Below, one piece after another: positions 11,682 through 24,360 of a stretch of DNA of 64,000 bases. The translations under genes and the position numbers were made by a program. Location: positions 518,015,451 through 518,079,450 of the forward strand of contig OZ010795.1 of the NCBI GenBank assembly GCA_963932465.1. Direction: 5' to 3'. Every line of letters begins with the position of its first letter. Position 1 is the first letter of the stretch. Source of the stretch: Maratus speciosus. Its lineage: Eukaryota; Arthropoda; Arachnida; Araneae; Salticidae. Below the pieces are notes generated by a model, which was given only the letters and a program-made list of their open reading frames with translations, had not been told where the DNA came from and did not search any database.

Positions 11682-13297
11682 CAGGGTTGGGTTTTTGACG
11701 TCAAAAACTGGTTTTTGACATGACAAGCGTCAAAAACTGGTTTAAACTGTCATAAACTGGTTTAAACTGTCGAAAACTGGTTTAAACCGTCGAAAACTGC
11801 CAAATACATGTAACACGCTAAAACATTTTAACAATAGATAAACATTAAATAAGTCAATGATTTATGTGATCTTTTATTGAAATTTAATAATTTAAAAAAT
11901 ATATTATTTGCAATAAAATATTTTTTTTTTTTCAACCAGAAGAAAATAATTTTGTACAATTAAATAATCCGGATCAATTTTACCCCGCAGCATGCTGCAG
12001 CACACCACGTGTTTAGCACATTTATTTACACCCAAAAGATTTTTGAGTTTAGAGTGTATGAAGTGTTAGAAAACAGTCTGTCTCTTAATTGATGCTGAGC
12101 TAGTAGGACTTGATAGCAAATGCATTGCTAGATGAGCAAGTTTTGAAGCAGGCTCAAAAAGCTGTTGCATTTAGTGATACCTTTCCACCAAACACTGGAG
12201 TCCTCCCTATAGCACTGAAATAGGAAGACTGGAAAGGGGATTCTTTAGCTTCATACACAATCAGAATGGGTAAGCATCTATAAACTCTCTCTGTAGCTCA
12301 AGCGCAAGCTGAATCAACTGATACAGCAGTCAACCCTTGCCCCTGATGGTTGGGATGCAAAGTATAAGCCAAACAATGGTATGGTTTCATGATTTGATCC
12401 CTTCTATTATGCACTTTTTCACTATGGGCTTACAGGAATTTTCTTTTAAATGACTGAGCCAATCTTGTTCAGTTTTAAAATCGAAAACATTTTTATATAT
12501 TGAAAGAAAGCATGTTTTAAAAAGATTTTGACTTTAAGCTTTTTTTCTTAAATTATTTCTGTTATTTTGTAAATGTTTGAAATTAATAATCCAATTTCAA
12601 TTTTGAATGGAATGGTTATTGCCTAGACTAGAATAACATTGATGCACATTATCTTGTTATATATACAAAAAAATCTACACTTTTCTAAGTTTTTTTTCCC
12701 CATAAAAAAAGCTAGCTAATGCTTTAAGCTCTCAAAAGTAAGCGAAATTAAAACGATTTTAAGTAAGAGAAAAAATGTACTGCTCAGGTGAGCTTAATGT
12801 CTACTTTTTAGAAAAACACAATTTTACAAAAAAAAAAAAAATAAATAAATAAAAATTTTACCCTGTTAAAAAGTTGTACTTAACAATAATACTTTACTAT
12901 GTACTAATTACTGATATACAGTAAGAGTGAATTTAAAATATTACATGAAATGTTGTCATGTGTGACATTTAATTTGAATTTTTACAGATCAATTTAGTAT
13001 TTGAGGTTTTTGACATGACGGTTTAAACTATGGTTTAAACCCGACATAAACTGACACATGTCAAAAACTTGCCAACCCTGTAATTATTACTAATACTATA
13101 TACTAATTATACAATTACAGTAATAGTGAATTTTAAATATTACATCTAATGTGTGATATTTAATGTGAAATTTTACAGATCACTGTAAGTATTTGAGGTT
13201 TTTGACGAGGTTTTTGACAAGGGGTTTTTGACATGACGGTTTAAACCGCAGTTTAAACTGTCAAAAACTGACATGCGTCAAAAACCTGCCAACCCTG
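11682..13297. mobile_element. Non-autonomous hAT element (1.6 kb)
   Basis: Ends CAGGGTTGG...CCAACCCTG are typical hAT termini. Both sides carry the 8-bp duplication TTTATAAG (11674-11681 and 13298-13305). Subterminal TTTTTGAC and GGTTTAAAC motifs are repeated many times. The last ~215 bp are tandemly duplicated, giving a second internal terminus near 13064-13081. The interior (about 11950-12450) is less AT-rich and may be decayed coding sequence, but no transposase domain could be read. Confidence 0.85.
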
Positions 13298-14892
13298 TTT
13301 ATAAGATACAAATGATCTCTGAGACATTTCCTAAAAAATAGAAATTTAAAAGGGGTGAAAATGAGTGAAAAGCGTTCTAAAAAAACTTTCTAAATTGCGA
13401 TTTCTACGCAATCTCAGGAAGTACCAAACCGATTTAAAAAATAATGGTTTGAAAACGATGGTGACAGCCCTCGCTCCAACATAGGCTATATTTTATGTCG
13501 GTGCCGCTACCCGAAAGGGGAGAAGGAGCAAAAAACGATCTAAATTGCGCTTTTTGTAAAACTGCAGGGGCTAGCAACTTGAAACTAAGGCATGGTAGTT
13601 AGTTATAAGATATAAATTATCTCCAAGAACATTTCCTAAGTAATTCGAAATTTAAAAGGGGGTGAAAATGGACGAAAAATGTTTTAAAAAAACGTTCTAA
13701 ATTGCGATTTCTAGGCAATCTCAGAAAGTACGCAACCGATTTCAAAAGTAATGGTTGGAAATTAATTATGCAAGCCCTTGCTCCAATATAGGATCTATGT
13801 CATGTCGGCGTCACTACCACATTGCGGTTGCATTTTAAAAAACTCTCTAAATTGTGATTTTTGTGATACTGAAGGGGCTAGCAACGTGAAATGTGGCATG
13901 GTAATTACTTATGAGATGTAAATACTCTCTAAGAAGAGTTCCTTAAAAATTTGAAATTTAAAAGAGGTGAAAAAGAATGAAAAGCGTTCTAAAAAGCGAT
14001 TTCTACGCAACAGGAAATATAAACCGATTTCAGAAGTAATGGTTTCAAATTGATGGTGACAGTACCCACTCCAACATATTTTACGTTGTTGTTACTACCA
14101 CCTGGCGGTTACAGGAGCAAAAAATGTTCCAAATTGCGTCTTTCGTGTTACTGAGGGGGTCTAACGTTTTGAATTTGGAATGGTAATTACTTGAAAGACT
14201 TCCAAAGAATTACTTTCAAAGGATTGTCGAAAGAAAATTCCAAATTTAAAAGAATGAAGTGAGCGAAAGGCGTTCTATAAGAGTTATAAATTACGATTTT
14301 TATGCAATCCTATGAAATACGAAATCGGTTTCAAACATAATGGCTGCAAATTGATGGTGATAGAACCTGCTCAAATAAAAGCCATATTTTATGGCGAGGG
14401 TTGCAGGAGCAAAAAAAAAATTATAAAGCGCGATTTCTGCGGTACTGAAGAGGCTAGAAACTTTAAATATAGCACGGTAGTTATTTGTAAAATATAAATG
14501 TCCTCTAAGAACAGTCGAAAATAAATTCGAAATTAAAAAGGGCGAAAGGAAGGGAAGGAGCGAAAAGCCTTCTAAAAGAGTGCTAAATTACGATTTCTAT
14601 GGAATCGGTGATAGTCCCTGGTGATAGAATCGGTGATAGAATGATATAGTGATAGTCTCTGATCCTATACGGGCTATATTTTATGCAGGTGTCACTACCA
14701 CCTGGTTGGAGGGAACAACAAGAAAGCCTTTAAAAACATCCAAATTCCGTTTTCTATAGAGTATTGGGAAATACCAACCGATTTCAAGGTTATTGTTAGC
14801 AAATTAATGGTGACAGTCTCTGTTTCAACATTTTTTTAGAAATTCTATTTTAACTCTGTTTCGGCATTTTATGTTGGTGCCACTAGCACCAG

Positions 14893-15135
14893 GCCCCACC
14901 AGTGGCTGAGAGGTTCTGCTCTCGATGCTGGTAGACGGGAGGTGCTGGGTTCGATCCCAATCGCGCCCGTCGGCCTAATCTTTCGGAGTTTTCGTGGTTT
15001 TCTTCGAACCTTGGATTTCCAAGCGTTAATACGGGTTAGGTTCCCTTAGAAAGACCCCCACGAAGGGCACTCCTCCCCGGGCCTATATCCCTCGTGCAGA
15101 TAATTGGCCGTTATAAATACAACCAACCACAACCA
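14893..15135 (+). mobile_element. tRNA-derived SINE
   Basis: The head carries A-box-like TGGCTGAGAGG and B-box-like GGGTTCGATCC spaced as in tRNA genes. It is followed by a unique body and a CCAACCAC-rich tail. The flanks form a 14-bp duplication with one mismatch: GCCACTAGCACCAG at 14879-14892 and GCCACTAACACCAG at 15136-15149. It sits inside the Helitron, so it is younger. Confidence 0.8.
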
Positions 15136-15507
15136 GCCACTAACACCAGAGAGGTGGTAGACTGTGAGACAAGAAGCTTGGAATTTAACATGATGGTTAA
15201 TTTTAAGATGTAAATGTGTTAAGATGGTTTCTAAAAAATTCAAAACTTCAAATGAATACTGAAATGAGCAAAAAAGTCTCCAAATACTTTCTAAATCATC
15301 ATTTAATTGGTATTAGTTTTAGTTCTTCTTATTAATTAAAATCTCATTTCTGTCTATTGCACTTTTTTAATGAAGTTTAGTCTAACTGTTACTTAATTTG
15401 TAATTTTTGAATTATTTCGAAACGTGTTCTTCTAATAAAAAATAGTCATGCAAATGTCACTTGGCATTTTTCAACTATTACGCGAGCAAAGCCGCGGGGT
15501 TTGCTAG

Positions 15508-16309
15508 TATATAAATAAATAAATAAATAAATAAATAAATATAGGGAGAGTGTGAACTAATAATAGGAATTGAAAAACCTTTTCCAATAAGCACAAAAAG
15601 TAACATTTCAAGCAACCCCCCCCCCCCCCTCACGCAAACAGCTAAAATTCTTTTTAAAGAGCGATATTTCCATGTCAAACACTGCAATTAGTTTTGAAAT
15701 AACGTAGAATGCGATTCTTCTAGTATCTTATATCCAACATTTACTTTTAAAGAAATATACGCATATCCATCTTTTAAAGGTGTTTGAAAAGAAAATGACG
15801 TTACAGTTATATGATGTCAAAATGACGTCAGTGTTACGCACACACACGTTTGTCCTTTATAATATAGAAATATAGATAGAGTATACTTGCAAGAAAATGA
15901 TGAAAAATATTGTTCAGAAAAGTTAAAATTATGAAAGAAGTGTAGATTCGAAAATTTCTTAAATATTTAAAATATAATAATATACTTTTTAAATTTTAAC
16001 ATAATACAATAACTTTGTTTCTGGAATAAATCATTTTCCTTCACATATCTACCTAGTAATATGTCAAAAATTTATAAAACACTCACACAGCCAAATAAAT
16101 AAATATATAAAATGTACAAATTTCTCTTGAAACTCAAAACACTTGTTTGAGAATAAATGCTATTTATTATTTGAAAAGTTTTTCATTAAGTGCAAAAAGG
16201 AATACTTCGAACAAAATTCTTTTTTTCCCTCTCACGCATACAGCTAAAATTCCTTTTAAAGAGTGATACTTCCATTTAAAGCATTCTAATTAGTTTTGAA
16301 ATAGGGTAG
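15508..16309. other. Non-coding: AAAT repeat, poly-C, reverse Helitron fragment
   Basis: Holds a TAAA microsatellite (about 15510-15541), a C run near 15616-15629, and at about 15787-15882 a reverse-strand fragment of the 5' end of the Helitron family at 7226. No gene seen. Confidence 0.5.
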
Positions 16310-16860
16310 AATGCGATTCGTCTAGTATCTCATATCCAACATTTATTTTCAAAGAAATATAACGCATATCGATCTTTTAAAGGTGTTTGAAAAGAAAAGA
16401 AAAGAAACTTCTCTTTAAATATACTTTATTCGGATGTAATAAGATATTCCAGAAATATACACTTTCAATTTAGTATGGCTAAGTTTCAAGTTTAATTTTC
16501 TCACAGAATATTCCAATAAAAAAATAAAATGCTGTAGAAAACGCAGCATTTCTTTTCCTTGTAAATGGAACACATACACGCACAAAAGCACCCATAAAGT
16601 TAAAATACGTCTTTAAAATGAAAATAATTCTAATTTTATTTAGGTGTTAGAATAAAATGGAGATCTCATATATCTCAACAAATAAGGTCGTTGAGAAAAT
16701 ACGTTCAGAAATACGCTACCAATCAACTTTAAGGGTATATCATTTGTATCTTCACACGAATTCTCTTTAAATCAGTGCAAAAAAGGATTGGGGTAATTTA
16801 ATAAACAATAATAAAAATAGAAAATTTCAATATGTACTTCCTTTTTGAAGGACATGTTTA
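16310..16860. repeat. Dispersed AT-rich repeat, further copy
   Basis: Aligns with parts of 1-540, 1290-2035 and 3420-4260. Near 16662-16680 it preserves the uninterrupted version of the site into which the MITE at 3507-4068 inserted. Confidence 0.55.
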
Positions 16861-16884
16861 TTTTTTTGTAATAGGACAATACAA

Positions 16885-17325
16885 TTTTGATATAATGGTT
16901 TCTATTTTTATTATGTTACGAATAGTGTTGTCAAATGTCCCGCGTAAATTGGGGTTACAAATGCTCTGGATACCACTAATTTCTAACAGTTAATTTCGCC
17001 ATCGTTAATCGCAGATAATCCTGCCATTAGATAATGCGAAGAAAATTACTTTTAAAATACTGGTATCCAGAGCGTTTTGAGGCCCGATTTACGCGGATAC
17101 AATTTTGATATAATGATTTCTATTTTTATTATGTTACGAATAGTGTTGTCAAATGTCCCGCGTAAATTGGGGTTCCAAATCCTCTGGATACCACTAATTT
17201 CTTACAGTTAATTTCGCCATCGTTAATCGCAAATAATTCTGCCATTAGATAATGCGAAGAAAATTACTTTTAAAATATTGGTTTCCAGAGCGTTTTGAGG
17301 CCCGATTTACGCGGGACATCTGGCA
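16885..17325. repeat. Tandemly duplicated MITE-like unit (~214 bp x 2)
   Basis: Two nearly identical units (about 16885-17097 and 17098-17325). Each is bounded by inverted sequences containing TGTCCCGCGTAAAT and its complement, plus an inner inverted CTCTGGATACCA. The units differ at only a few positions, so duplication is recent. Non-coding. Confidence 0.7.
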
Positions 17326-17523
17326 AAACTAGTTAGGAAACATTCTTTTAAACATGAATTATTTTTAAATGGATTAAAATAATATTTTGAACTAAAAATA
17401 AATTTTAAATGGACTTATTAGGAACAACTGACGTTGAATGTTTAAAAAACATACATTTATTTCAAAAATTACAAAATGTTTACAAAAAATTTTAAGAACA
17501 AAGTTTTTTTGAACATTTAATAC

Positions 17524-17660
17524 GTGATTTATCACATTGCTAATTAAGCGTGGAACCAACAGAGTAAAAAATGTCCAAGCCGGGAAACGAACCCCGAACC
17601 CTCGGAATAGCGTGCCATTTAAGCCACAAGGACGAAACCCAGCTTACCATCTCTCAATGA
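17524..17660 (-). mobile_element. tRNA-derived SINE-like unit, family B, reverse copy
   Basis: On the minus strand it reads GTAAGCTGGGT, a tRNA-like head with a GGTTCGTTTCCCGG B-box region, then a body containing ACTCTGTTGG and TTAGCAATGTGA. It aligns with 18715-18880 (opposite strand) and with 43146-43298. It has lost ~15 bp of the D/anticodon part compared with 18715-18880. Confidence 0.6.
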
Positions 17661-18714
17661 AATATGTTGATAAGGCTGCGACTGCAGCACAAAAAGGAAT
17701 AGTCTTCATGACACACAATACTGTAGCGAAAAATGAGACTCAAATTAACCCAGCATCGGTGATTTTAATGAACCAGCATCTTGTGCTGCAGTTGCAGTCT
17801 AAGGCTGCAAATGCACCATCCTTCTAACTGCTATCAGTGTCGGCATCGTTTCTTGTGGCCACGCGGTGTTTTTGATTTTTAATGACTAAGGAAAGGGACT
17901 GATGTCCTGCAAAAGAGGAACCTTTCCTTCAAGTAGGGTTGAGCTCCTTATCTCCTGACCCATTGTTGATTCCCTTCATTCTTTTGTGAATAAACCACAG
18001 ATGGGTCCAGTACAAAAGATTTCCATGAAAACTGGAGAAAGTTGCCAAAACAAGCGTCTGTATGCAGCCTAAGACTGTGTTTAGAAAGCAAAAATGGCTG
18101 AAATTCCTGATAAAGCAATAAAAGCATTGTTTTCGAACCCTGTTTGTGGTTTTTAATAAAAGGACGTGAGGATCAACAATGGGTCTGGATAAGATAAGAT
18201 CGCACTTGAAGGAAGCTCTCCCCTTCTGGCAGGATATCCAGGACTTTACATGCAAAGTCATAAAAGATGAAAAAAGCCGCGAAACCACTAAAAGCGCCGC
18301 CTGGCTCAGAACAAAAGAACCGGAAGTAGCACGATGGTCTATCTGAAGCTTTACCAACATATCGCTCACCCGCAAAAAAAGTGACACATCTCGACAAAAG
18401 TGAATTTCACAGAAGAGGCAAAAGAAAGTTTCCATAATTTTACTATAAAATGAAATTTCAGCACTTAGCATAAAACCCTTAAGAATGAAATCGTAGGATG
18501 AGGTTTGGAGGGTCGAGTAGTTTTATCTCTTCACACAATCCACCCCTCTTCTGTGGTCACGAATGGACAAATAGCGTAATAAAGTGATTTCTCGCATAAC
18601 TACACTTATGAAACGTTTTTTGTAGCAAGACACACCTATGAAAAACCTATTAGTGGAATAAAACGCAAAATGAATTTTTGCGAGATATGTCACTTTTCTT
18701 GCGGGTGAGCGATA
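17661..18714. other. Less AT-rich interval between inverted SINE copies
   Basis: This stretch has more balanced base composition than its surroundings and a 180-residue ORF on the minus strand (17929-18471) that I do not recognise. Nearby 18355-18400 and 18670-18720 form an imperfect inverted repeat (GCGAGATATGTCAC / complement). It could be the interior of a composite element flanked by the inverted SINE copies. No conserved domain could be read, and I do not call a gene. Confidence 0.35.
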
Positions 18715-18880
18715 TGTCAGTGAGAGGTGGTAAGCTGAGTATCGTCCTCGTAGGTTAAATGGTATAGAGCATTTGGAGCACTATTCCAAGGGTGCTGGTT
18801 TCGATTCCCGGGCTTGTACATGTTTCACTCAGTTGGTTCTAGCTTAGTTAGCAATGTGAGAAATCAATCGTATTAAATAT
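18715..18880 (+). mobile_element. tRNA-derived SINE-like unit, family B
   Basis: Head with TTAAATGGTATAGAGC (A-box-like) and GGTTTCGATTCCCGG (B-box-like). The body contains TTTCACTCAGTTGG and TTAGCAATGTGAG. It is inverted relative to 17524-17660, about 1.1 kb away, so the pair could form a long hairpin. Confidence 0.6.
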
Positions 18881-20729
18881 TCAATAATTTCGAACGTAAT
18901 TTCACTACTGAAAATTAATTGAAAAATTAATTACAATTATAATTTTTTTTTTCAACCGCGAATTTTAGGAAACGTTTCCGAGTAGGTTTCTGAGTATATT
19001 AATCAATTTTCTCAACCCAGAATATCTGTTTTTAAGGTCAGGGTACTCGGGGGCAGAAAAAATCGCCTTATGTAATCGAGCGATTGCATGAAGCGAGTAT
19101 TTTTATCAAAAAATACTTGTATTTCTTTAAATGAATCACCCCAGATGTTACGGCAACATCAAAACCCAATTAAATGAGAAAAGAACTCTAATAGTCAACT
19201 AAAAACATTTTAACAACTGCTATGAACTTAATGTTTCTTCCTTGTGTTAATAGCTGATATTGCGCAACATAGAAGTAATTTCCGAACAGATGTATACTCT
19301 TGACTTTTAACAGACACTTTGTATATTTATATATTTTTATCACGCGGCATATGTTTTTCATCGCTTCTGTTTTTATCAGTCTCTGACATGTAATCTCCTT
19401 AATCGCACGGAGCTTGTAACTGTTCCATAATAATATATATATATATATATCTAGCAGAAATGGAGCCCTTCTTTACGTCTAAATACACATATTAATCTGA
19501 TAAATTACCTTTCAGAGTATCACATGGCTATACAGTGTTTACAAAAAGTTTTTCAGAGAATAATGCTGACAAATAATAAATATCGTTCACATAACAAAAA
19601 TGGATAAATTAACCCTTAAATGCCTGACTTTTCAAAAATCATTGTGATAATGTTTTTCGGCTTTCATTTTTTAAATAAATCTTGGGAAAAATACTAAAAA
19701 AAAATCATATTTTGTTTTAAGTATGGTTTACGACTAAAAAACAGTTTGATACTAATCGGCAATACTGGTGTTTAATTGAAAAAATAATTTCCCTTTATAA
19801 AATTCTATAATATTAAACACACAAGAATTTTAGGAACTATAATAAGAAATAAATTTTACTTGCTCACTGCAGGTCAAAATAGGGTATTTCGCAAGCTTCC
19901 AAACAAAACAAAAAGAACAAGTAGAAACATTTGAAAAAATAAATTTATCTTTATTCTTAAACAGCACAAGTATTGCCATCTAAATGTTGAAAATCGATTT
20001 AATAATATTTTCAGAATGTATTTTATTGGCAACATTAGGCATTTTAGCTTCAATATTATTCTAAGAGTATTTTAGAGCCTAAATTGGGTATGTTGCCGAA
20101 AAGCAACAACAGGCATTTAAGGGTTAAAGTACGAGCGATTGTAACCGATCCCTGGCCATACTCCATGCAGACGATGATGAATCCCGAGCCGACACATGAA
20201 GTGTGATGTATAGCAGGTAAGCGAATTTTTACTTACCTCTAATTTGAACAAGCAGCATAAAGCCACTTTGTAGATTATTTGTGTTTTTGTTTATTCACGA
20301 GAAAGCGCGTATTACCTATCGAGTGGTTTTGGCTTAACACGCCACATAAATTCCAACAATATTTTCCTTTAAAAATTACATGATACATAGCAATCCAGTA
20401 AGATGCTAGCAATTTTCAATAAAACATTTTCAGCTGCCTAATTGAATTAATACATGCGAAGGTAACAAAACAACATTAATTTTAATGTAAATGTTAATGC
20501 TGTACATTTATCATGTTTGCTGCAAAACATGATTCTGTGTAAGAAAATGTTTTCTTGAGAATGGATATCCGAAAAATTCACTGTTCAGGGTTGAGAAAAC
20601 GGATTAAAACACTATTAAAAATAAAAATTATATAACATATTAAAAAATGTTTAGAAACTAGTCGGAAGTGGCAATCCCAAAACTTTCTTCTATCTCATAC
20701 ATGTTAATAATTCCTGAAAATTTCAGCAC
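18881..20729. other. Non-coding AT-rich DNA
   Basis: No gene or element recognised. A TA microsatellite lies at about 19433-19451. Confidence 0.5.
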
Positions 20730-20991
20730 ATTAGCGCCACCGGTTCGTTGATTTACACCATCAACAACTTATGTCAACTTCTAATAGAATCTGAAGTTTG
20801 ATGAAAATCCGTGCATTATGTTTTTCTATTGCAGAAATAGTAAAAATTTCCACATAGCAGCGCCACCTGTTGAGCTATTTACACTAAAAATTAATTAGGA
20901 CCAATTTAATACGGGGACTAACTGAATCTGAAGCTTGATGAATGTCCATGCATTAGTCCTTGAGATACAGACACAGCTATTGCGGATATTG

Positions 20992-21192
20992 CACTGTTAA
21001 AAATTTTGCAGCATTCTGGCAGGTTATTCCACCGTTTTTTGAAAAAAAGGTTTCATAACCATAATTTAACTATATTCTGACCATAAAATGCCCAATAATA
21101 TGGTCAGAATAGTGTTAAATTAACGGTTGTGTAACCGTTTTCGGAAAAAACGGTCAAATGACCTGCCAGAATGCTGCAAATTTTTAACAGTG
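20992..21192. mobile_element. Palindromic MITE, copy 1 (201 bp)
   Basis: Ends CACTGTTAAAAATTTTGCAG and complement, with inner inverted blocks around CGTTTTT and ATTCTGACCAT, so almost the whole unit can fold back. Flanks are TG dinucleotides. Confidence 0.75.
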
Positions 21193-21210
21193 TGTGAAAA
21201 ATGCAGCATA

Positions 21211-21412
21211 CACTGTTAAAAATTTGCAGTATTTTGGCAGGTCATTTGACCGTTTTTTCCGAAAACGGTTACACAACCGTAATTTTAACACTATTCTGAC
21301 CATATTATTGGCCATTTTATGGTCAGAATATAGTTAAATTATGCTTATGAAACCGTTTTTTTCAAAAAACGGTCGAATGACCTGCCAGAATGCTGCAAAA
21401 TTTTTAACAGTG
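21211..21412. mobile_element. Palindromic MITE, copy 2 (202 bp), inverted
   Basis: Same family as 20992-21192 but in the opposite orientation, separated by 18 bp. Flanked by TA on both sides, fitting a Tc1/mariner-type target. Confidence 0.75.
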
Positions 21413-21830
21413 TAGCAGCGCCACTTGTTGGGAGATTTACACCAAAAACTAAACAGTACTAATTTATATCAGGGACTAACTGAATTTGAAGTTGATAAAA
21501 ATTCGTGCTTTAGTTCGTAAAATGGAGCTATTGCGATAATCATGAATAATGCGGCATAGCAGTGCCACCTGTTGGGCGATTTTTACCAAAAAGTAATCAG
21601 CACTAAATTATATAAAGGACTAACGGAATCTGAAGTTTTATGAAAATCCGTGCATTAGTTCTTGAGATATAGCTATTGCGAATATCGTAAAAAATGCAGC
21701 ACAGCAGTGCCACCTGTTGGACGATTTACACCAAAAAGTAATTAGCACCAGTTTACATAAAGGTGCAACTGAATCTAAAGTTTTGTGAAATTCCATGCAT
21801 TAGTTTTTGAGATAGAGCACCCACAAAAAT

Positions 21831-23329
21831 TTTGTCACATACAGACTCAAAGAGTGACAATGTGACAGGCAGACTCACAGACAGAAATTTTCAAAAAACC
21901 ATCAAATCGTGTTCAGCACTTTCTAAAACATATAAATCCATCGAAAACCGGAAGTTAAAATTTTTCACGAATCCAATACTAAATATATCCATACCTTCTT
22001 GTAAAGGTAGAAGAAAGTAAAATGAGTGGAAGCAACAAACATTTAGAACAAGAAAAATTAAATTTAAAAAATAAAAAAAAAACCCGACTGCGTAAAAAGG
22101 GAACTAATTAATTATTTCTCATCAATGTGAAAATACTTTTTATATTACTTAGCTATTTTTTATTTACTTGTATTGATGACTTTTAAGTTGCGTTTAATTG
22201 TTAGTTCCTATCTATAAACACAGTTTTGATGAGGTCTATAGATGTCTATGAAGGTTAGATTTCCAGTAAAGCTAGAGATCTTACCTACGTAACTTTCAGG
22301 TTGTGTAATATTTAAATGAAGCTTCTGACTGTAAAATAATCAATGAAACATCGTCTTCATTTTGAAAGACCTATCTAATTATATGCCACTCAGTATGGTG
22401 CGTAATTTTTTTTCGTTTCTACCACCATTTTGTATTTTACGGCCGTCATTTTGAATTTATAAAAGCAAAACTTAGCCCATGACCATCGGACGGTTAAGAC
22501 GAATCGATAGAAACCTCATTCATTAAAATTGATCCAGCCGTTGGGATGTTTTGAGGCTATAAAGAAATCCACATACCCAGATACGCGTGAAACACATAAC
22601 CCCTTCTTGGCAGTCGGGTAAAAAAGAAGTTTCTTAAAAGATATTTTCTTAAATTCTTCTTTAAATCTTTAAAATATATTGGTTTCTGAGCTCTCTAAAG
22701 ATAAAGAACTCTTTTCGGAATCGTGGATAACACGGAAGAGGTTATTGTATATTTTCCCAGATTAATATACATTTGTATTTTTTTACAGTGCAAGAGAAGG
22801 CCGTAAATACGCGGTGAATATTCACTAAAGAATAAAAAAAAATATGCTTACAGTTATGTTCAGCGAATTTCAATATCCGACATCCAGAGTTATTATTTCC
22901 AGAAAAAAAAAATCGATAATTTCGCAATTTATGCGCCGTACAAAATAAATTTACGAAATCACCTTATGCAATATATACATTTCAGTTATGCATAGTAATA
23001 ATATTGGGCAGTAAATCTTAATAATCAATGAATACACTATATGACCAAAGGTGACCCGTCACTTGCGATTTTAGACGTTTTGTTAAATATCTAGAAAAAT
23101 ACATGAGGAATTAACCTGAAACTGCAGGTGTGTAAACAGTATAGTATAAGTCGTATATTTCCGCGAAGATTTTTTCCCGAAACCCCATAGGGGACCGTCA
23201 ACAAATTGAAACAAGTAAGAAAAATCATGCGTTAAGCATAGATTATGAAACACTTTCCAACACTTCCTGAATGTTTTAACAAAACTTCGTTATTTAGGGA
23301 AATAAGGTATATAAGTGAACTAAGTAAAC
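21831..23329. other. Non-coding AT-rich DNA
   Basis: No gene recognised. The start contains GACAGGCAGACTCACAGACAG, related in style to the CAGACGGACAGAC run at 24475-24500. Confidence 0.4.
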
Positions 23330-24360
23330 ATTTTAAAAAACACATAAAATATTTGAAAAACTGATTTCAGCAGTTACCGTTCATAGCAAATATGTATTCC
23401 AATTCTTTTGAACAACCCTATATTTGATCTGTAGGTTGATATATATACTATATAATGGAGTAATTTAGTTTAGCAAGAAAACACATAACAGGTTGAATTT
23501 TCTCTTTCAGCAATTTTTACTAATAGATTTAAACATACTTGTATACTTTTGTAAAACTCTGCAGTTAACCTAATACCTTTATTACACGCCACTATTTAGC
23601 TAAAGTTTAATTCAAAGTAAAACACTCTTAAAACTACAGGAATCACATTTTCAGAAATTATCATTTATAGACGGCCATGTATCCAATTCTTTGCGTGACC
23701 CTGTATGTCATTTTATATATGTTTTACAAACATTTCTTAGTAAACCAAATGAGGTTCAGCGTAAAAATGCCTAACTCATTTAAAAATCACCTTTAAGCAA
23801 TTTGCAATCATACCCAGTAACCATTACGAATTATTTTGAAGAGCCCTGTATATCAATTACAGCATTTATACACACCATATACAATGCATAAATATAGTGA
23901 AACATAAAACACATAACATAATTAAAAATGCATTTCCAGCAATCATCGCTACTTTACAGTACTTCGGGTTCAATATAGTATCTGAATCTTTCGTGTGTCC
24001 CTGTAAATGCTCTGCATTTCGTATTATCCATGATATAAGTTATAGTAAACCTCAGCGACGTATATCTATTTCATTGTACATGTAATAGTTTAACATAATT
24101 AAAATACGCCGGAAAAATTCCCTCCTCTTTTATATCATTATGTAAAGGAATTCTTTCGTGCGGCCCTGTAAATGAATAATAACTATTTTTGGGCCGCATA
24201 TTGTACAGAAAATGCATATTTTAGTCAACTTGATAAATGCATATCAATTTTATTATGTTAGAAAGCATGTACCCTCATTAAAAATCATTTTAAACGATTT
24301 TTTCCCATAGGCCGTAATGTAACGGAAAACTTTTGACTGTCCCTGTAAATGAACTAAACA
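23330..24360. repeat. Degenerate tandem array, ~150-175-bp unit
   Basis: A recurring landmark, roughly TTCTTTCGTGTGTCCCTGTAAATG, or shorter CCCTGTA forms, appears near 23419, 23697, 23842, 23996, 24161 and 24337. Each is preceded by a CAGCAATCAT/TACCGTT-like block. Units have diverged strongly. A last trace (CCCTGTAAAA) lies near 24570. Confidence 0.55.

Larger units (their letters stand above)
10353..15507 (+). mobile_element. Large non-autonomous Helitron (~5.2 kb)
   Basis: The 5' end reads A|TCTATACTAATATTATAAAG, and the 3' end is a hairpin (AGCAAAGCC/GGGTTTGCT) reaching CTAG|T. Both ends match the usual form of arthropod Helitrons, which insert between A and T without target duplication. 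The interior has no Rep/helicase ORF. It is built from about ten degenerate repeats with the landmark GATGGTGACA, near 10450, 10750, 10910, 11220, 11530, 13460, 13760, 14050, 14350 and 14810. A hAT element and a SINE are inserted in it. A copy of its last ~350 bp recurs at 62369-62718. Confidence 0.75.
20730..21830. repeat. Degenerate tandem array, ~145-bp unit, ~5 copies, split by two MITEs
   Basis: Units begin near 20730, 20862, 21413, 21557 and 21702 with a GCAGCGCCACCTGTTGG-like block, followed by CTAACTGAATCTGAAG and CCGTGCATTAGTT. Two palindromic MITEs at 20992-21412 interrupt the array. Non-coding. Confidence 0.75.

Noticed and set aside
10400..14850. Regular repeats as a CRISPR-like array
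   Set aside because: Units are long, diverged and lack short conserved repeats with unique spacers; eukaryotic Helitron interior explains them.
17929..18471. 180-residue minus-strand ORF as a host gene
   Set aside because: No recognisable domain, Cys/Ser/Phe-rich in a way typical of chance frames, and it lies between inverted SINE-like units. Kept only as an unassigned interval.
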